Positions 36,621-45,110 of a stretch of DNA of 64,000 nt are shown one piece after another (the stretch's first letter is position 1; each line of letters starts with the position of its first letter). Below the pieces are notes generated by a model, which had not been told where the DNA came from, ran no database searches, and worked only from the letters and a program-made list of their open reading frames with translations. Source of the stretch: Reichenbachiella faecimaris (lineage in GTDB: Bacteria; Bacteroidota; Bacteroidia; Cytophagales; Cyclobacteriaceae); contig NZ_FWYF01000003.1 in the NCBI RefSeq assembly GCF_900176375.1, positions 496,001 through 560,000 on the forward strand, given 5' to 3'. The position numbers and the translations under genes were made by a program.

Positions 36621-37544
36621 ATGTTTGACAAAATAAAAATATTTTCTCCAGCTACTGTGGCCAATGTAGGCTGTGGGTACGATGTACTCGGCTTTGCATT
36701 AGATGGTATTGGGGAGGAAATGGAAGTTTCGAAAAGAAATGATGGAAAGCTTGTGATTGACGAGATCATTGGCTTCGATCTACCCAAAGATCCGTTGGTG
36801 AATACTGCTACTGTGGCTGCTCAAGCCTTGCTTGATGCCGCAGGGAGTAAGCAGGGTTTTTCATTTACAATCAAGAAAACCATTAATCCAGGTAGTGGCA
36901 TGGGAACTAGCGCTTCAAGCTCTGCTGGCGGAGTCTTCGCATTGAATGAATTATTGGGTCGTCCATTCACACCCTCACAGCTAGTGGAATTCGCCATGGA
37001 AGGAGAAAAGGCCGTGTCAAAAAAGGCACATGCTGATAACGTGGCGCCCAATTTACTTGGTGGGTTCACCCTAGTGAGGAGCTATGATCCATTGGATATA
37101 TTGACTTTGCCAGTGCCAGAAGAATTGTACGTGACTGTGGTGCATCCACAGGTAGAGGTAAAAACGACTGACGCCAAGAAGATTCTGAAAAAGCAAGTTG
37201 ACCTGTCAGTGGCAGTTCAGCAGTGGGGCAATGTTGGGGGGTTAGTCTCGGGACTGTATGAGTCAGATTATGATTTAATTGGTCGATCCATGGTAGATGT
37301 GATTGTAGAGCCTATTAGGAAGATTTTAATTCCGCTCTATGATGATGTGAAAGCCAAGGCATTAGAAGAAGGTGCACTGGGTTGTAGTATTGCAGGGTCT
37401 GGGCCTTCAATTTTTGCGTTTAGCAAAGGCGAAGAAACGGCTTTGAAAATCAAAAACATGATGCAAGTCAAGTATGACGAGGTTGGCATTTTAGCCTACA
37501 CCTACATGTCCAAGATTGGAAAGGAAGGCGTAAGAATCATTTAA
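36621..37544 (+). CDS. thrB: Homoserine kinase
   Basis: ThrB phosphorylates homoserine. The 307-residue GHMP kinase starts with IFSPATVANVGCGYDVLGFAL, has the ATP loop NPGSGMGTSASSSAGGVFAL at about residues 90-109, and the third GHMP motif GCSIAGSGPSIFAF. It lies 3 bp after thrA and 4 bp before the DUF1330 gene, so translation is probably coupled. Confidence 0.95.
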   Translation: MFDKIKIFSPATVANVGCGYDVLGFALDGIGEEMEVSKRNDGKLVIDEIIGFDLPKDPLVNTATVAAQALLDAAGSKQGFSFTIKKTINPGSGMGTSASSSAGGVFALNELLGRPFTPSQLVEFAMEGEKAVSKKAHADNVAPNLLGGFTLVRSYDPLDILTLPVPEELYVTVVHPQVEVKTTDAKKILKKQVDLSVAVQQWGNVGGLVSGLYESDYDLIGRSMVDVIVEPIRKILIPLYDDVKAKALEEGALGCSIAGSGPSIFAFSKGEETALKIKNMMQVKYDEVGILAYTYMSKIGKEGVRII

Positions 37545-37548
37545 TGTC

Positions 37549-37851
37549 ATGTTGTATATCACACAGCTCATTTATATCAAACCTGGCAAGGAAAAGGTTT
37601 TCCACGAGTTTGAGAACCATGCAATTCCATTGATGGAAAAATACACGGGAAAATTGGTTCAACGTCTGAGGCCAGATGATGCTGCGTATGTAGCTGGAGA
37701 AGAACAAAAACCTTATGAAATTCATATAGTGAGTTTTGAATCAGAAGAAAAATTGCAAGAATTTTTTCAGGATGAAACTCGTTTGCAATTCAAACATCTC
37801 AAAGATGATTCAGTCAAATCAATCTTGATGTTTAGAGGAGAGAAAATGTAA
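37549..37851 (+). CDS. DUF1330-type dimeric alpha/beta barrel protein inside the thr operon
   Basis: The 100-residue protein has the ferredoxin-like alpha/beta-barrel pattern of the DUF1330/ABM group: a first strand MLYITQLIYIKPGKE, a helix with FHEFENHAIPLMEKY, YEIHIVSFESEEKLQEFFQD and a last strand KSILMFRG. No catalytic residues are obvious. It starts 4 bp after thrB, so it is part of the operon. A link to threonine synthesis is not known and is worth testing by comparing neighbours in other Cytophagales. Confidence 0.7.
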   Translation: MLYITQLIYIKPGKEKVFHEFENHAIPLMEKYTGKLVQRLRPDDAAYVAGEEQKPYEIHIVSFESEEKLQEFFQDETRLQFKHLKDDSVKSILMFRGEKM

Positions 37852-37911
37852 GTATCAGATAGCCCAGCAATGTAAAATCTTGATCATTGAATTTAAAATT
37901 TTGAATCAGAA

Positions 37912-39204
37912 GTGAAATATTATAGCACGAACAAACAGGTACCAGAAGTAAGTTTTGAGAAGGCCATTTTTCAGGGATTGCCAGACGATAATGGCTTATA
38001 TATGCCAAAAAAGATCAAGCAATTGCCATCCGAATTTTTCAAAAATATTCATGATATGCCCTTGCATGACATCGCTTTTGAAGTGGCAAAATGTTTTATT
38101 GAAGATGAGATTCCTGAAAAGGAGCTAAGAAAAATAGTAGCGGAAACGTTGAATTTTGAATTGCCATTGGTAGAGGTAGAAGATCAAGTATACGCTTTGG
38201 AATTGTACCATGGGCCTACCTGTGCATTCAAGGATGTAGGCGCTAGATTTCTAGCCAGATGTTTGAGCTATTTTTCTCGTCAGAGTCATAAGAAAGCTAC
38301 GATTTTGGTAGCTACTTCAGGAGATACTGGCAGTGCAGTGGCCAGTGGCTTTTTGGGTATGAAAAACATCAACGTGGTGATTCTTTACCCAAAAGGTAAG
38401 ATTAGCAAGATTCAAGAGCAGCAACTCACGACACTTGGCGAAAATATCACAGCTTGTGAAATAGAAGGTACTTTTGATGATTGTCAGAAGATGGTCAAAG
38501 ATGCTTTTCTTAATCTTGAGCTAAAAGAAAAGTACAATCTGACCTCTGCCAATTCTATCAATATGGCGCGTCTGGTACCACAGTCGTTTTACTACTTCTG
38601 GACTTATGCTATGCTGGGAGAAGAAAATGATCTAGTGATCTCTGTCCCTAGTGGTAATTATGGAAATCTAACGGCTGGGCTGTTAGCAAAAAAAATGGGT
38701 TTGCCAATCAAACAATTCATCGCATCTGCGAATGCCAACGACATTGTGCCCGCTTATCTGAAGTCTGGAAATTTTGAGCCTAGAAGATCCATAGAGACTA
38801 TTTCCAATGCCATGGATGTAGGAAATCCAAGCAACTTCTATCGAATGAATGATTTGTTTGGAGCAGATGTAGAAGTCTTCAGGAAGGAATTGGTCGGTTG
38901 CACATATTCAGATGAGGAAACCAGCAAAACAATTAGGCAAGTGTATGGAGATACTGGCTACTTGTTAGATCCACATGGAGCTGTTGGGTATTTGGGTCTA
39001 AAAGCATATTTGAAAGACCATGACGCTGTGGGTGTTTTCTTAGAAACAGCCCATCCAGCCAAGTTTTTGGATGTAGTGGAGCCAATCATCAATGAGAAAG
39101 TGGAAATTCCTCAAAGACTACAAGATTATATTGATAGAAAAAAAGTGGCTATTGAGATGCAGGCTGATTTAGGGCAGTTGGAAGAGGTGCTGAAAACACT
39201 GTAG
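37912..39204 (+). CDS. thrC: Threonine synthase
   Basis: ThrC converts O-phosphohomoserine to threonine with PLP. The 430-residue protein starts at a GTG (MKYYSTNKQVPEVSFEKA), has the PLP lysine in GPTCAFKDVGARFLAR (about residue 108), ATSGDTGSAVASGF, VSVPSGNYGNLTAG as ISVPSGNYGNLTAG, and LDPHGAVGYLGL near the end. The shorter enterobacterial-like form matches the length. It is last in the ilv-thr supercluster. Confidence 0.96.
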   Translation: MKYYSTNKQVPEVSFEKAIFQGLPDDNGLYMPKKIKQLPSEFFKNIHDMPLHDIAFEVAKCFIEDEIPEKELRKIVAETLNFELPLVEVEDQVYALELYHGPTCAFKDVGARFLARCLSYFSRQSHKKATILVATSGDTGSAVASGFLGMKNINVVILYPKGKISKIQEQQLTTLGENITACEIEGTFDDCQKMVKDAFLNLELKEKYNLTSANSINMARLVPQSFYYFWTYAMLGEENDLVISVPSGNYGNLTAGLLAKKMGLPIKQFIASANANDIVPAYLKSGNFEPRRSIETISNAMDVGNPSNFYRMNDLFGADVEVFRKELVGCTYSDEETSKTIRQVYGDTGYLLDPHGAVGYLGLKAYLKDHDAVGVFLETAHPAKFLDVVEPIINEKVEIPQRLQDYIDRKKVAIEMQADLGQLEEVLKTL

Positions 39205-39222
39205 CCTTATTTAAAAGTATCA

Positions 39223-39256
39223 CGTCATTCCGAACCTCGCTTCACTCGTGATGACG
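39223..39256. repeat. Palindromic element after thrC
   Basis: CGTCATTCCGA and TCGTGATGACG pair imperfectly. It resembles the outer arms of the repeats at 31281 and 33978. No T tract follows directly, so termination of thrC by it is uncertain. Confidence 0.5.
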
Positions 39257-39288
39257 GACTTATTTACTTTTAAATTTGATCAATTAAG

Positions 39289-39495
39289 TCAATTCAAGCA
39301 TTCCCCCTTCTCATATTCAGTAATACTAGCACATTCGGCCATGCACGAATTTCCGTAGGTGATGCCATTGCATCCGCAAACTGGGTCATAATTTGTGCTA
39401 CAGGTGCAGTTTGCTTTTAATTTTTCAATGCATTCCTTTTCATCTTCAGAACAAGAGGCCAGGCTAATGAATAGGATTAATAGGAATAGTTTCAT
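39289..39495 (-). CDS. Kazal-type protease-inhibitor-like lipoprotein
   Basis: The 68-residue product has a lipoprotein signal (LFISLASC, Cys15) and a mature Kazal domain with the pattern [20 protein letters not shown] and then SCMAECASI...GEC. The cysteine spacing and the DPVCG...TYGNSC core are typical. Kazal domains inhibit serine proteases; a small surface inhibitor could protect against prey, host or self proteases (inference). A 9-base inverted repeat lies 13 bp upstream of the start. Confidence 0.82.
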   Translation of the reverse strand: MKLFLLILFISLASCSEDEKECIEKLKANCTCSTNYDPVCGCNGITYGNSCMAECASITEYEKGECLN

Positions 39496-39508
39496 ACTTC
39501 GATTTTAT

Positions 39509-39536
39509 TTATCAAGACTTATTTAGTTCTTGATAA
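39509..39536. promoter_or_regulatory. Inverted repeat upstream of the Kazal lipoprotein gene
   Basis: TTATCAAGA and TCTTGATAA are perfect 9-base arms 10 bases apart, ending 13 bp before the ATG at 39495. The spacing fits an operator bound by a dimer, or a 5' UTR hairpin. Confidence 0.4.
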
Positions 39537-39635
39537 CTAGACACTGAAAGTATGGAAAAGGATGGACTGGAAGCAAAGAGGATGAAATGATTCCATGCTT
39601 ATAGCTCGTGAAGGTCTACAGACCAATATATTCAA

Positions 39636-40754
39636 CTAAGCTTTTGCAACAAAATAAGCGGGTTGTCCTTCATACACCTCTTGCTTACCTAATTGTTTGA
39701 GCATGTGGAAATGGCTGGCAACTGCATCTCCAAAAGTGTCTACTGCATAGTACGGCAGCCCATATTCTTTCGTGGTTTGCTGCACAATAGGCGCAATGGC
39801 AGGATAATGCACATGGCAAATGTCTGGAAAAAGATGGTGCTCCACCTGATAATTCAAACCTCCTACAAGCCAGCTCAAAATTTTATCATTCATACCATAG
39901 TTGCAAGTTGTCAATAGCTGATGGGCAGACCAGCTGTGGTCTACCTCTTCACCTTCTATTTCATAGAAAGCTGCAGAAGGCACCACATGAGCCGTCTGGA
40001 AAATCATAGCCAACATAATCCCTGTAACGCCACTAGACACTAAAATCATTACCAAAGTAATCCAAGCTGGTATTGGAATCACAAGCATGGGTACGGCTAC
40101 AAAGAAGATATAGTAAAAGAATTTTCGTGCGATAATAGCAGCTAGTTCTTTTCTGAATTCTGCTCCAGGCTTGATCAATCGCATTTTTTTATAGTCAAAT
40201 GCTTTCAGAAAGTCTTTGGTCGTCAGCCATTCTAAAAGTGGTACGCAGTAGAAAATTGGTGCATAGAGATGTTGAAATCTATGAAACCACATTTTTGGTT
40301 GATTATTCGAAAATCGAAATACAAAACGAGGCAAAATATCTTCGTCCGTGTGTTCTATATTGGTGTAGGTATGGTGAATGACATTATGCTGGATCTTCCA
40401 GATTAGAGAATCCACACCAATAATCATGGCAGATAAACCCATCCAGAAGTTCACTTTTTTACTATTGGAATAAGAACCATGTAAGGAATCATGCATCACG
40501 GCTGTTCCGATAAATGCTTTGCCAAGTCCCATCACTACCCATAGAGCCATAAGAATGGGCAAGCTAGTGATCCCAGAAAAAATCAGAACGAAAAAGGGAG
40601 CAAGATACCAGGTGAATAGACAAATGGATTTGATGACCATGGTCGAGTTTGCATCTCTGTTTAGGTTATTCTCTTGAAAATAGGCATTGACCCTAGAACG
40701 CAAAGTGGCGGTAAATTCTTGATCCTGTTTTTTGGAGAATTTATATCTGATCAT
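39636..40754 (-). CDS. Membrane fatty acid desaturase (front-end type histidine boxes)
   Basis: The 372-residue membrane protein has three histidine boxes: HDSLHG (88-93), HNVIHH (123-128) and QVEHH (303-307), with pairs of membrane helices between them. QxxHH as third box is typical of front-end (delta-5/6-like) desaturases, though there is no fused cytochrome b5 domain. It would introduce a double bond into membrane acyl chains using an external electron donor. The gene is monocistronic; the start is an ATG at 40754. Confidence 0.88.
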   Translation of the reverse strand: MIRYKFSKKQDQEFTATLRSRVNAYFQENNLNRDANSTMVIKSICLFTWYLAPFFVLIFSGITSLPILMALWVVMGLGKAFIGTAVMHDSLHGSYSNSKKVNFWMGLSAMIIGVDSLIWKIQHNVIHHTYTNIEHTDEDILPRFVFRFSNNQPKMWFHRFQHLYAPIFYCVPLLEWLTTKDFLKAFDYKKMRLIKPGAEFRKELAAIIARKFFYYIFFVAVPMLVIPIPAWITLVMILVSSGVTGIMLAMIFQTAHVVPSAAFYEIEGEEVDHSWSAHQLLTTCNYGMNDKILSWLVGGLNYQVEHHLFPDICHVHYPAIAPIVQQTTKEYGLPYYAVDTFGDAVASHFHMLKQLGKQEVYEGQPAYFVAKA

Positions 40755-40915
40755 AGCTGCTTATTTTTCTCAATTGTGGTGTAAAAACCTTGCCTTTTTT
40801 TGAAACTTCGATTTTTTTCTTCCGTAGTCAATCCGCAAATTTAATGAGAATAAGGGGACATACCTAATTTGCAAGGTCTGCCAGGCCTCTTGAGTCAGTA
40901 GCAGCCATTCAGATA

Positions 40916-43291
40916 CTAATCAGCATCTTCTTTTTTCTGGCCATTGATCAAGTCCACTTGAAGGGTGAGAATAAAAGCAGTACCAACACCTATCTTACTT
41001 CTGACATCAATATGGCCACGATGTGTTTTGACAATATCTGTAGTGATAGATAAACCTAAACCTGTGCCTTTTCCAGATTCCTTAGTCGTGTATAGGGGTT
41101 CGAATATTTTCTTTTTAACATCTTCCGACATTCCACTGCCACTATCCTGAACAATGGCACGAACATATTTATTGTCAATATTTTGGAGGATAATTTTTAT
41201 CCAGCCTTCGCCCTCTATGGCATCAGATGCATTGCCAATCAGGTTGATGAAAATCTGATTCAGCTGACCAGGAAAACAATCTATGGATGGCATGTTCTCA
41301 CCATATTCTTTTATAATTTGAATTCTGCCTTTGTATTTAGACTTTGAGATCAATAAGGCTGATTCAATGATTTCACTGAGTTGAGATTTTTTAAATTTCT
41401 TTTCGTCCTTTCTGGAGAAGATACGAAGACCATCTACTATTTCGGTAATTCTAGTAGCACCAAAGGTCACATCTCCAAGTAAGTCAGCTGTGTCTTTTTT
41501 GAGTACAGATACACTTTGATTTTCAGCTTTGTGAATGTTGTAGTTGCTTTTGATCTCATCAATGTCATTGAGTTGAATGATTTGCTCAAAAGTGGTTAAA
41601 GAATCAAAGGCTTCCGAAATATTCTCTTCTAATATTTGAAGTCCATTGCTTACAAAACTGATTGGGTTGTTTACCTCGTGCGCAATTCCAGCCGTGAGCA
41701 TCCCCAACGCTGACATTTTCTCAGCTTGAATCAAATTGGCCTGAGTCCGTTTGAGTTCATTATGAGCCTTATGCAGCTTGGCATTCTTTTCCATAATTGT
41801 ACCATTGCTGATCTCAAGTTCTACATTCCGCTGATGGATGGTTGCCTGCTGAGTCTTAAGCAATTTGTTCAGCTTTCTGATTCTTACGTATTCCACACCC
41901 AGTATGATGGCAATGAGTAAAAATGCTCCACCTACTATAATGTAAATCTGCTGACGCTTTTCACTGATCTCTGCTTGCTGTAGTAGTATCAGTTTTTCCT
42001 CTTCTGCTACTTTTAGTTCCAGTTGATGTCTCAATAGGCTTTCTTTATATCTGAGGATTTCTGCCTGACGTTCAGTACTTTCAAATTCGTGCTGCGCCAC
42101 CATCAAATCCTGATGAATATATTCTGCTTCCAGAGCAGTATGCCCAAGATTTCTGTCGCCAACAAGTGCTTCATGCTCCAATAATTTCAGCCTGTTGATT
42201 TCGTCACTCAGGATTTCCTTACGCTTGTTCTTATCAGCTTCTTCTTTGATGAGTTGCTGTTCTGTTATGATTGCCCTGGACGTTTTTTCCAACTCTCTTG
42301 CCAGTAGTTCGGCTTCTTCAAGATCATCAGGGTGATAGCTGGTTTCTGCTGGTAGCTGTCTTTTCAGTGATTCGAATCTATTCCTGTATTGGTTCGATTG
42401 ATCTGAATTGCCAAGTGCATCATAGGCTTGGGAGAGCAATTGGTAGGTTTGAGAGAGTATTTTGTTTCCTGCGGCCCCTCGTCGACCTATGTCCTCAGCT
42501 TTCTTCAACGACTCTTGCGCTAATGGATTGTCGCTATTGGCTAGGTACAAAGCAGCCATTCTGTTATAAGCATTCGCTGCCATCTGCTCACTTCCACCTT
42601 CTGTTTCTATTAGAGATAGATAGGACTTGCCTATTTCAATGCCTTTTTTTGTTTCTTTAGATTTTTGGTAAACTTCCAGTAAGCCATCATGAGCGATCAG
42701 TTTGAAATACGCCAAATTATCCTCAGTGGCCAATGCCAGCAGTTTTTGGTAAGAAGAAAGCGCTTTGTCAAGATTGTTGCCTGTCAAGTGGTTGAGGCTA
42801 GCTGCGGCTTTCACTTCTATCATTCCCAGTTCATAATCAATTTGGTTAAACTGATCATAAGCCAATTCATAGGTTTCATTGGCCTTGTTGAATGCTCCCA
42901 TATGAGAGTAGATGTTGGCAAGTGATAGGTAGCCGTTTGCCGAAACACTATAGTTGTTTACCTTTTCGGCTTCCATGCTCATTTCCAAAAAAATGTGAAT
43001 GGCTTTCTGAAAATCATTTTGGGTCAAATAAATTTCGCCCACAAGATTTTTGGCTTCCCAGGACTTCTGTACATTATTAATGCTTTCAGCCAGTTCTAGT
43101 GCTGACTGAGCTTGATTTAATGCATTAGACAGATTATAGCGATTGATGCTATTTTTTGCACCTGAGAGTAAATTGTCTATTCTTTGTTTGTCTTGCTTAC
43201 TTCCATTTTGAGCAAGACTTGCTGTTCCCACTGATAGGAGTACCAAAAACAGAAGGAGAGAATATCTTGATTTGGAAAGCAATAATTTCAT
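40916..43291 (-). CDS. TPR-containing sensor histidine kinase
   Basis: The 791-residue protein has a signal peptide (to about LAQNG), periplasmic TPR repeats (about residues 30-310; for example NDFQKAIHIFLEMSMEAEKV), a long coiled coil (about 320-445), a membrane helix (IYIIVGGAFLLIAIILGV), a second coiled coil, and a cytoplasmic kinase core: HisKA with GIAHEVNNPISF, then HATPase boxes IFINLIGNASDAIEG, VQDSGSGMSED and ESGKGTGLGLSIT. The response regulator is not adjacent. It is divergent from the ECF sigma gene, with 202 bp between. Confidence 0.92.
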   Translation of the reverse strand: MKLLLSKSRYSLLLFLVLLSVGTASLAQNGSKQDKQRIDNLLSGAKNSINRYNLSNALNQAQSALELAESINNVQKSWEAKNLVGEIYLTQNDFQKAIHIFLEMSMEAEKVNNYSVSANGYLSLANIYSHMGAFNKANETYELAYDQFNQIDYELGMIEVKAAASLNHLTGNNLDKALSSYQKLLALATEDNLAYFKLIAHDGLLEVYQKSKETKKGIEIGKSYLSLIETEGGSEQMAANAYNRMAALYLANSDNPLAQESLKKAEDIGRRGAAGNKILSQTYQLLSQAYDALGNSDQSNQYRNRFESLKRQLPAETSYHPDDLEEAELLARELEKTSRAIITEQQLIKEEADKNKRKEILSDEINRLKLLEHEALVGDRNLGHTALEAEYIHQDLMVAQHEFESTERQAEILRYKESLLRHQLELKVAEEEKLILLQQAEISEKRQQIYIIVGGAFLLIAIILGVEYVRIRKLNKLLKTQQATIHQRNVELEISNGTIMEKNAKLHKAHNELKRTQANLIQAEKMSALGMLTAGIAHEVNNPISFVSNGLQILEENISEAFDSLTTFEQIIQLNDIDEIKSNYNIHKAENQSVSVLKKDTADLLGDVTFGATRITEIVDGLRIFSRKDEKKFKKSQLSEIIESALLISKSKYKGRIQIIKEYGENMPSIDCFPGQLNQIFINLIGNASDAIEGEGWIKIILQNIDNKYVRAIVQDSGSGMSEDVKKKIFEPLYTTKESGKGTGLGLSITTDIVKTHRGHIDVRSKIGVGTAFILTLQVDLINGQKKEDAD

Positions 43292-43493
43292 AGAAGGTTA
43301 AATAAGTAGAATATTTGATTTGTACAAAAATCAGTTACATCAGACTATTCTGTTCAAACTAAGCTACAGAAATCATCCAATTCGCCAAAAAAAATATGTG
43401 AAAAGAATAGAATATTCGTCTATTGGGAATGAACAGCTCTAAAAGTGACGATAATCGCTGTGTTTATTCTCAAATCTTGATAGTTTCGTCGAG

Positions 43494-44081
43494 TTGTTGA
43501 ATATTGATTTGGAAATCGTCAAAAACATTACTGATCTATCAAACAAGAACACCTTTGAGAAGGTGTTTAGAACCTATTATCAACAATTGGCGGCTTTTGC
43601 CTACCAGTATGTGGAGAGTCACGAAACGGCAGAGGAAATTGTTCAGGATGTATTTACAAATGTTTGGACAAAATCTGATCAGATCGAAATCAGAACTGCT
43701 GTAAAATCATACCTCTATGGTGCTGTTCGAAATGCCTGTCTAAATTTCATTAAGCACAAAAAAATAGAACGTCGATACGAAGAACAGGAACTGCTGAAAG
43801 CGGATGGCTACGAAACTGATTTTCTAGAGCTAGATGAACTACAAAAAGAGATAGATGCGGCACTAGATCAATTGCCAGAAAAGTGTCGCCAAATCTTTGA
43901 AATGAGCCGATTTGAAGAAAAAAAATATAAAGAAATAGCTGAAGAACTCGGGCTGTCTATCAAGACCGTAGAGAATCAAATGGGTAGAGCCTTGAAAGTA
44001 ATGCGAACGGCTTTGAGTAGATATCTACCAAGCTTTATCTTTTGGATAATTTCAGCACTTCAAAAAAACTTGTGGGGGTAA
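43494..44081 (+). CDS. ECF RNA polymerase sigma factor (FecI-like, Bacteroidota type)
   Basis: The 195-residue protein has sigma region 2 (FRTYYQQLAAFAYQYV, then AEEIVQDVFTNVWTK, residues about 25-60) and region 4 (LPEKCRQIFEMSRFEEKKYKE split around AEELGLSIKTVENQMGRAL, residues about 130-165). It should direct RNA polymerase to the promoter of the trio under FecR control. There is no upstream ATG; the start is a TTG at 43494 or 43497. The FecR gene begins 33 bp downstream. Confidence 0.9.
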   Translation: MLNIDLEIVKNITDLSNKNTFEKVFRTYYQQLAAFAYQYVESHETAEEIVQDVFTNVWTKSDQIEIRTAVKSYLYGAVRNACLNFIKHKKIERRYEEQELLKADGYETDFLELDELQKEIDAALDQLPEKCRQIFEMSRFEEKKYKEIAEELGLSIKTVENQMGRALKVMRTALSRYLPSFIFWIISALQKNLWG

Positions 44082-44114
44082 AATGAGAGGTAGTTGTCCA
44101 CATTATAGCAGAAA

Positions 44115-45110
44115 ATGAGTGAGAAAAACAGACATAGCGTTTCAGAACAATTATTGTTCAGATATTTCGCAAATGAGGTGAGCCCTGATGAGCAAGAAAC
44201 GGTATTGTCCTGGAAATCTGAAAATGAAGAAAACCTACAAGAATTTGAGCGGATCAATCTGCTATTTCTTGACCTAAAGGCCGTCAATAGCATTGGAAAG
44301 AGTGGGAAAGCGTATGATGTGAATGGTGCCTGGCAGAAAATAGTACAATTAAGAAAGATCGGCAGTAATGAAACCAGATCAACACGCGGATGGTGGAAAA
44401 TGGCAGCAGCTGTCTTAGTGCTGATAGGTACGGGATGGTTTACTTATGTTTCCCGTCAGGTAGAAACTTTGGAATTGGTCGCTCTGGACGCTCAACAATC
44501 CGTGCAGTTGGCTGATGGGTCCCAGGTTTCTTTGAATGAAGGAAGTAGCTTGACCTACCCAGATAAATTTAATGGAGACAAAAGAAAAGTTGAACTGAAG
44601 GGGGAGGCCTATTTTGAAGTGGCTCATAATCCTAAGCAGCCATTTTTGATTCAAACCGATGAAGTGCTGGTACAAGTGTTGGGAACGACTTTCAATGTGA
44701 ACAATGCAAATGCTGATAGCATTATTGTTACTGTAGATACAGGAAAGGTGCTTATGACTGTAGGCGCGAATAAAGAAACATTACTAGCTGGATATACGGG
44801 GGTGTATTACAGAAGCAGTCAACTTTTGGTGAAGATCAAATCTGAACGTACGGGCATGCACAACTACTGGCGTACCAAAACACTCTCATTTAATGGTGCT
44901 ACCGTAGCACAGGCTGTCAGTGCCATAGAGAGTATTTATAAGGTGAAGGTCAATCTTTCAAATCCTGATATAGCTAACTGTAAAATCAATGTTGATTTTG
45001 AAGATGAAAAAATTGAGCATGTACTTGAGATCATGGGTGAAACACTCAATCTGGTTTGGTCGAATCAAGGCGAATCCTATCTGTTAGCTGGTTATGGATG
45101 TCCTCAATAA
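44115..45110 (+). CDS. FecR-family anti-sigma factor
   Basis: The 331-residue protein has a cytoplasmic N-terminus that should bind the sigma factor (FRYFANEVSPDEQETV), one membrane helix (WWKMAAAVLVLIGTGWFTYV, about residues 95-114), a FecR domain (VQLADGSQVSLNEGSSLTYP to VTVDTGKVLMTV) and a C-terminal DUF4974 (LSFNGATVAQAVSAIESIY onward). It passes a signal from the periplasm to the sigma factor. It overlaps the next gene by 17 bp. Confidence 0.92.
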   Translation: MSEKNRHSVSEQLLFRYFANEVSPDEQETVLSWKSENEENLQEFERINLLFLDLKAVNSIGKSGKAYDVNGAWQKIVQLRKIGSNETRSTRGWWKMAAAVLVLIGTGWFTYVSRQVETLELVALDAQQSVQLADGSQVSLNEGSSLTYPDKFNGDKRKVELKGEAYFEVAHNPKQPFLIQTDEVLVQVLGTTFNVNNANADSIIVTVDTGKVLMTVGANKETLLAGYTGVYYRSSQLLVKIKSERTGMHNYWRTKTLSFNGATVAQAVSAIESIYKVKVNLSNPDIANCKINVDFEDEKIEHVLEIMGETLNLVWSNQGESYLLAGYGCPQ

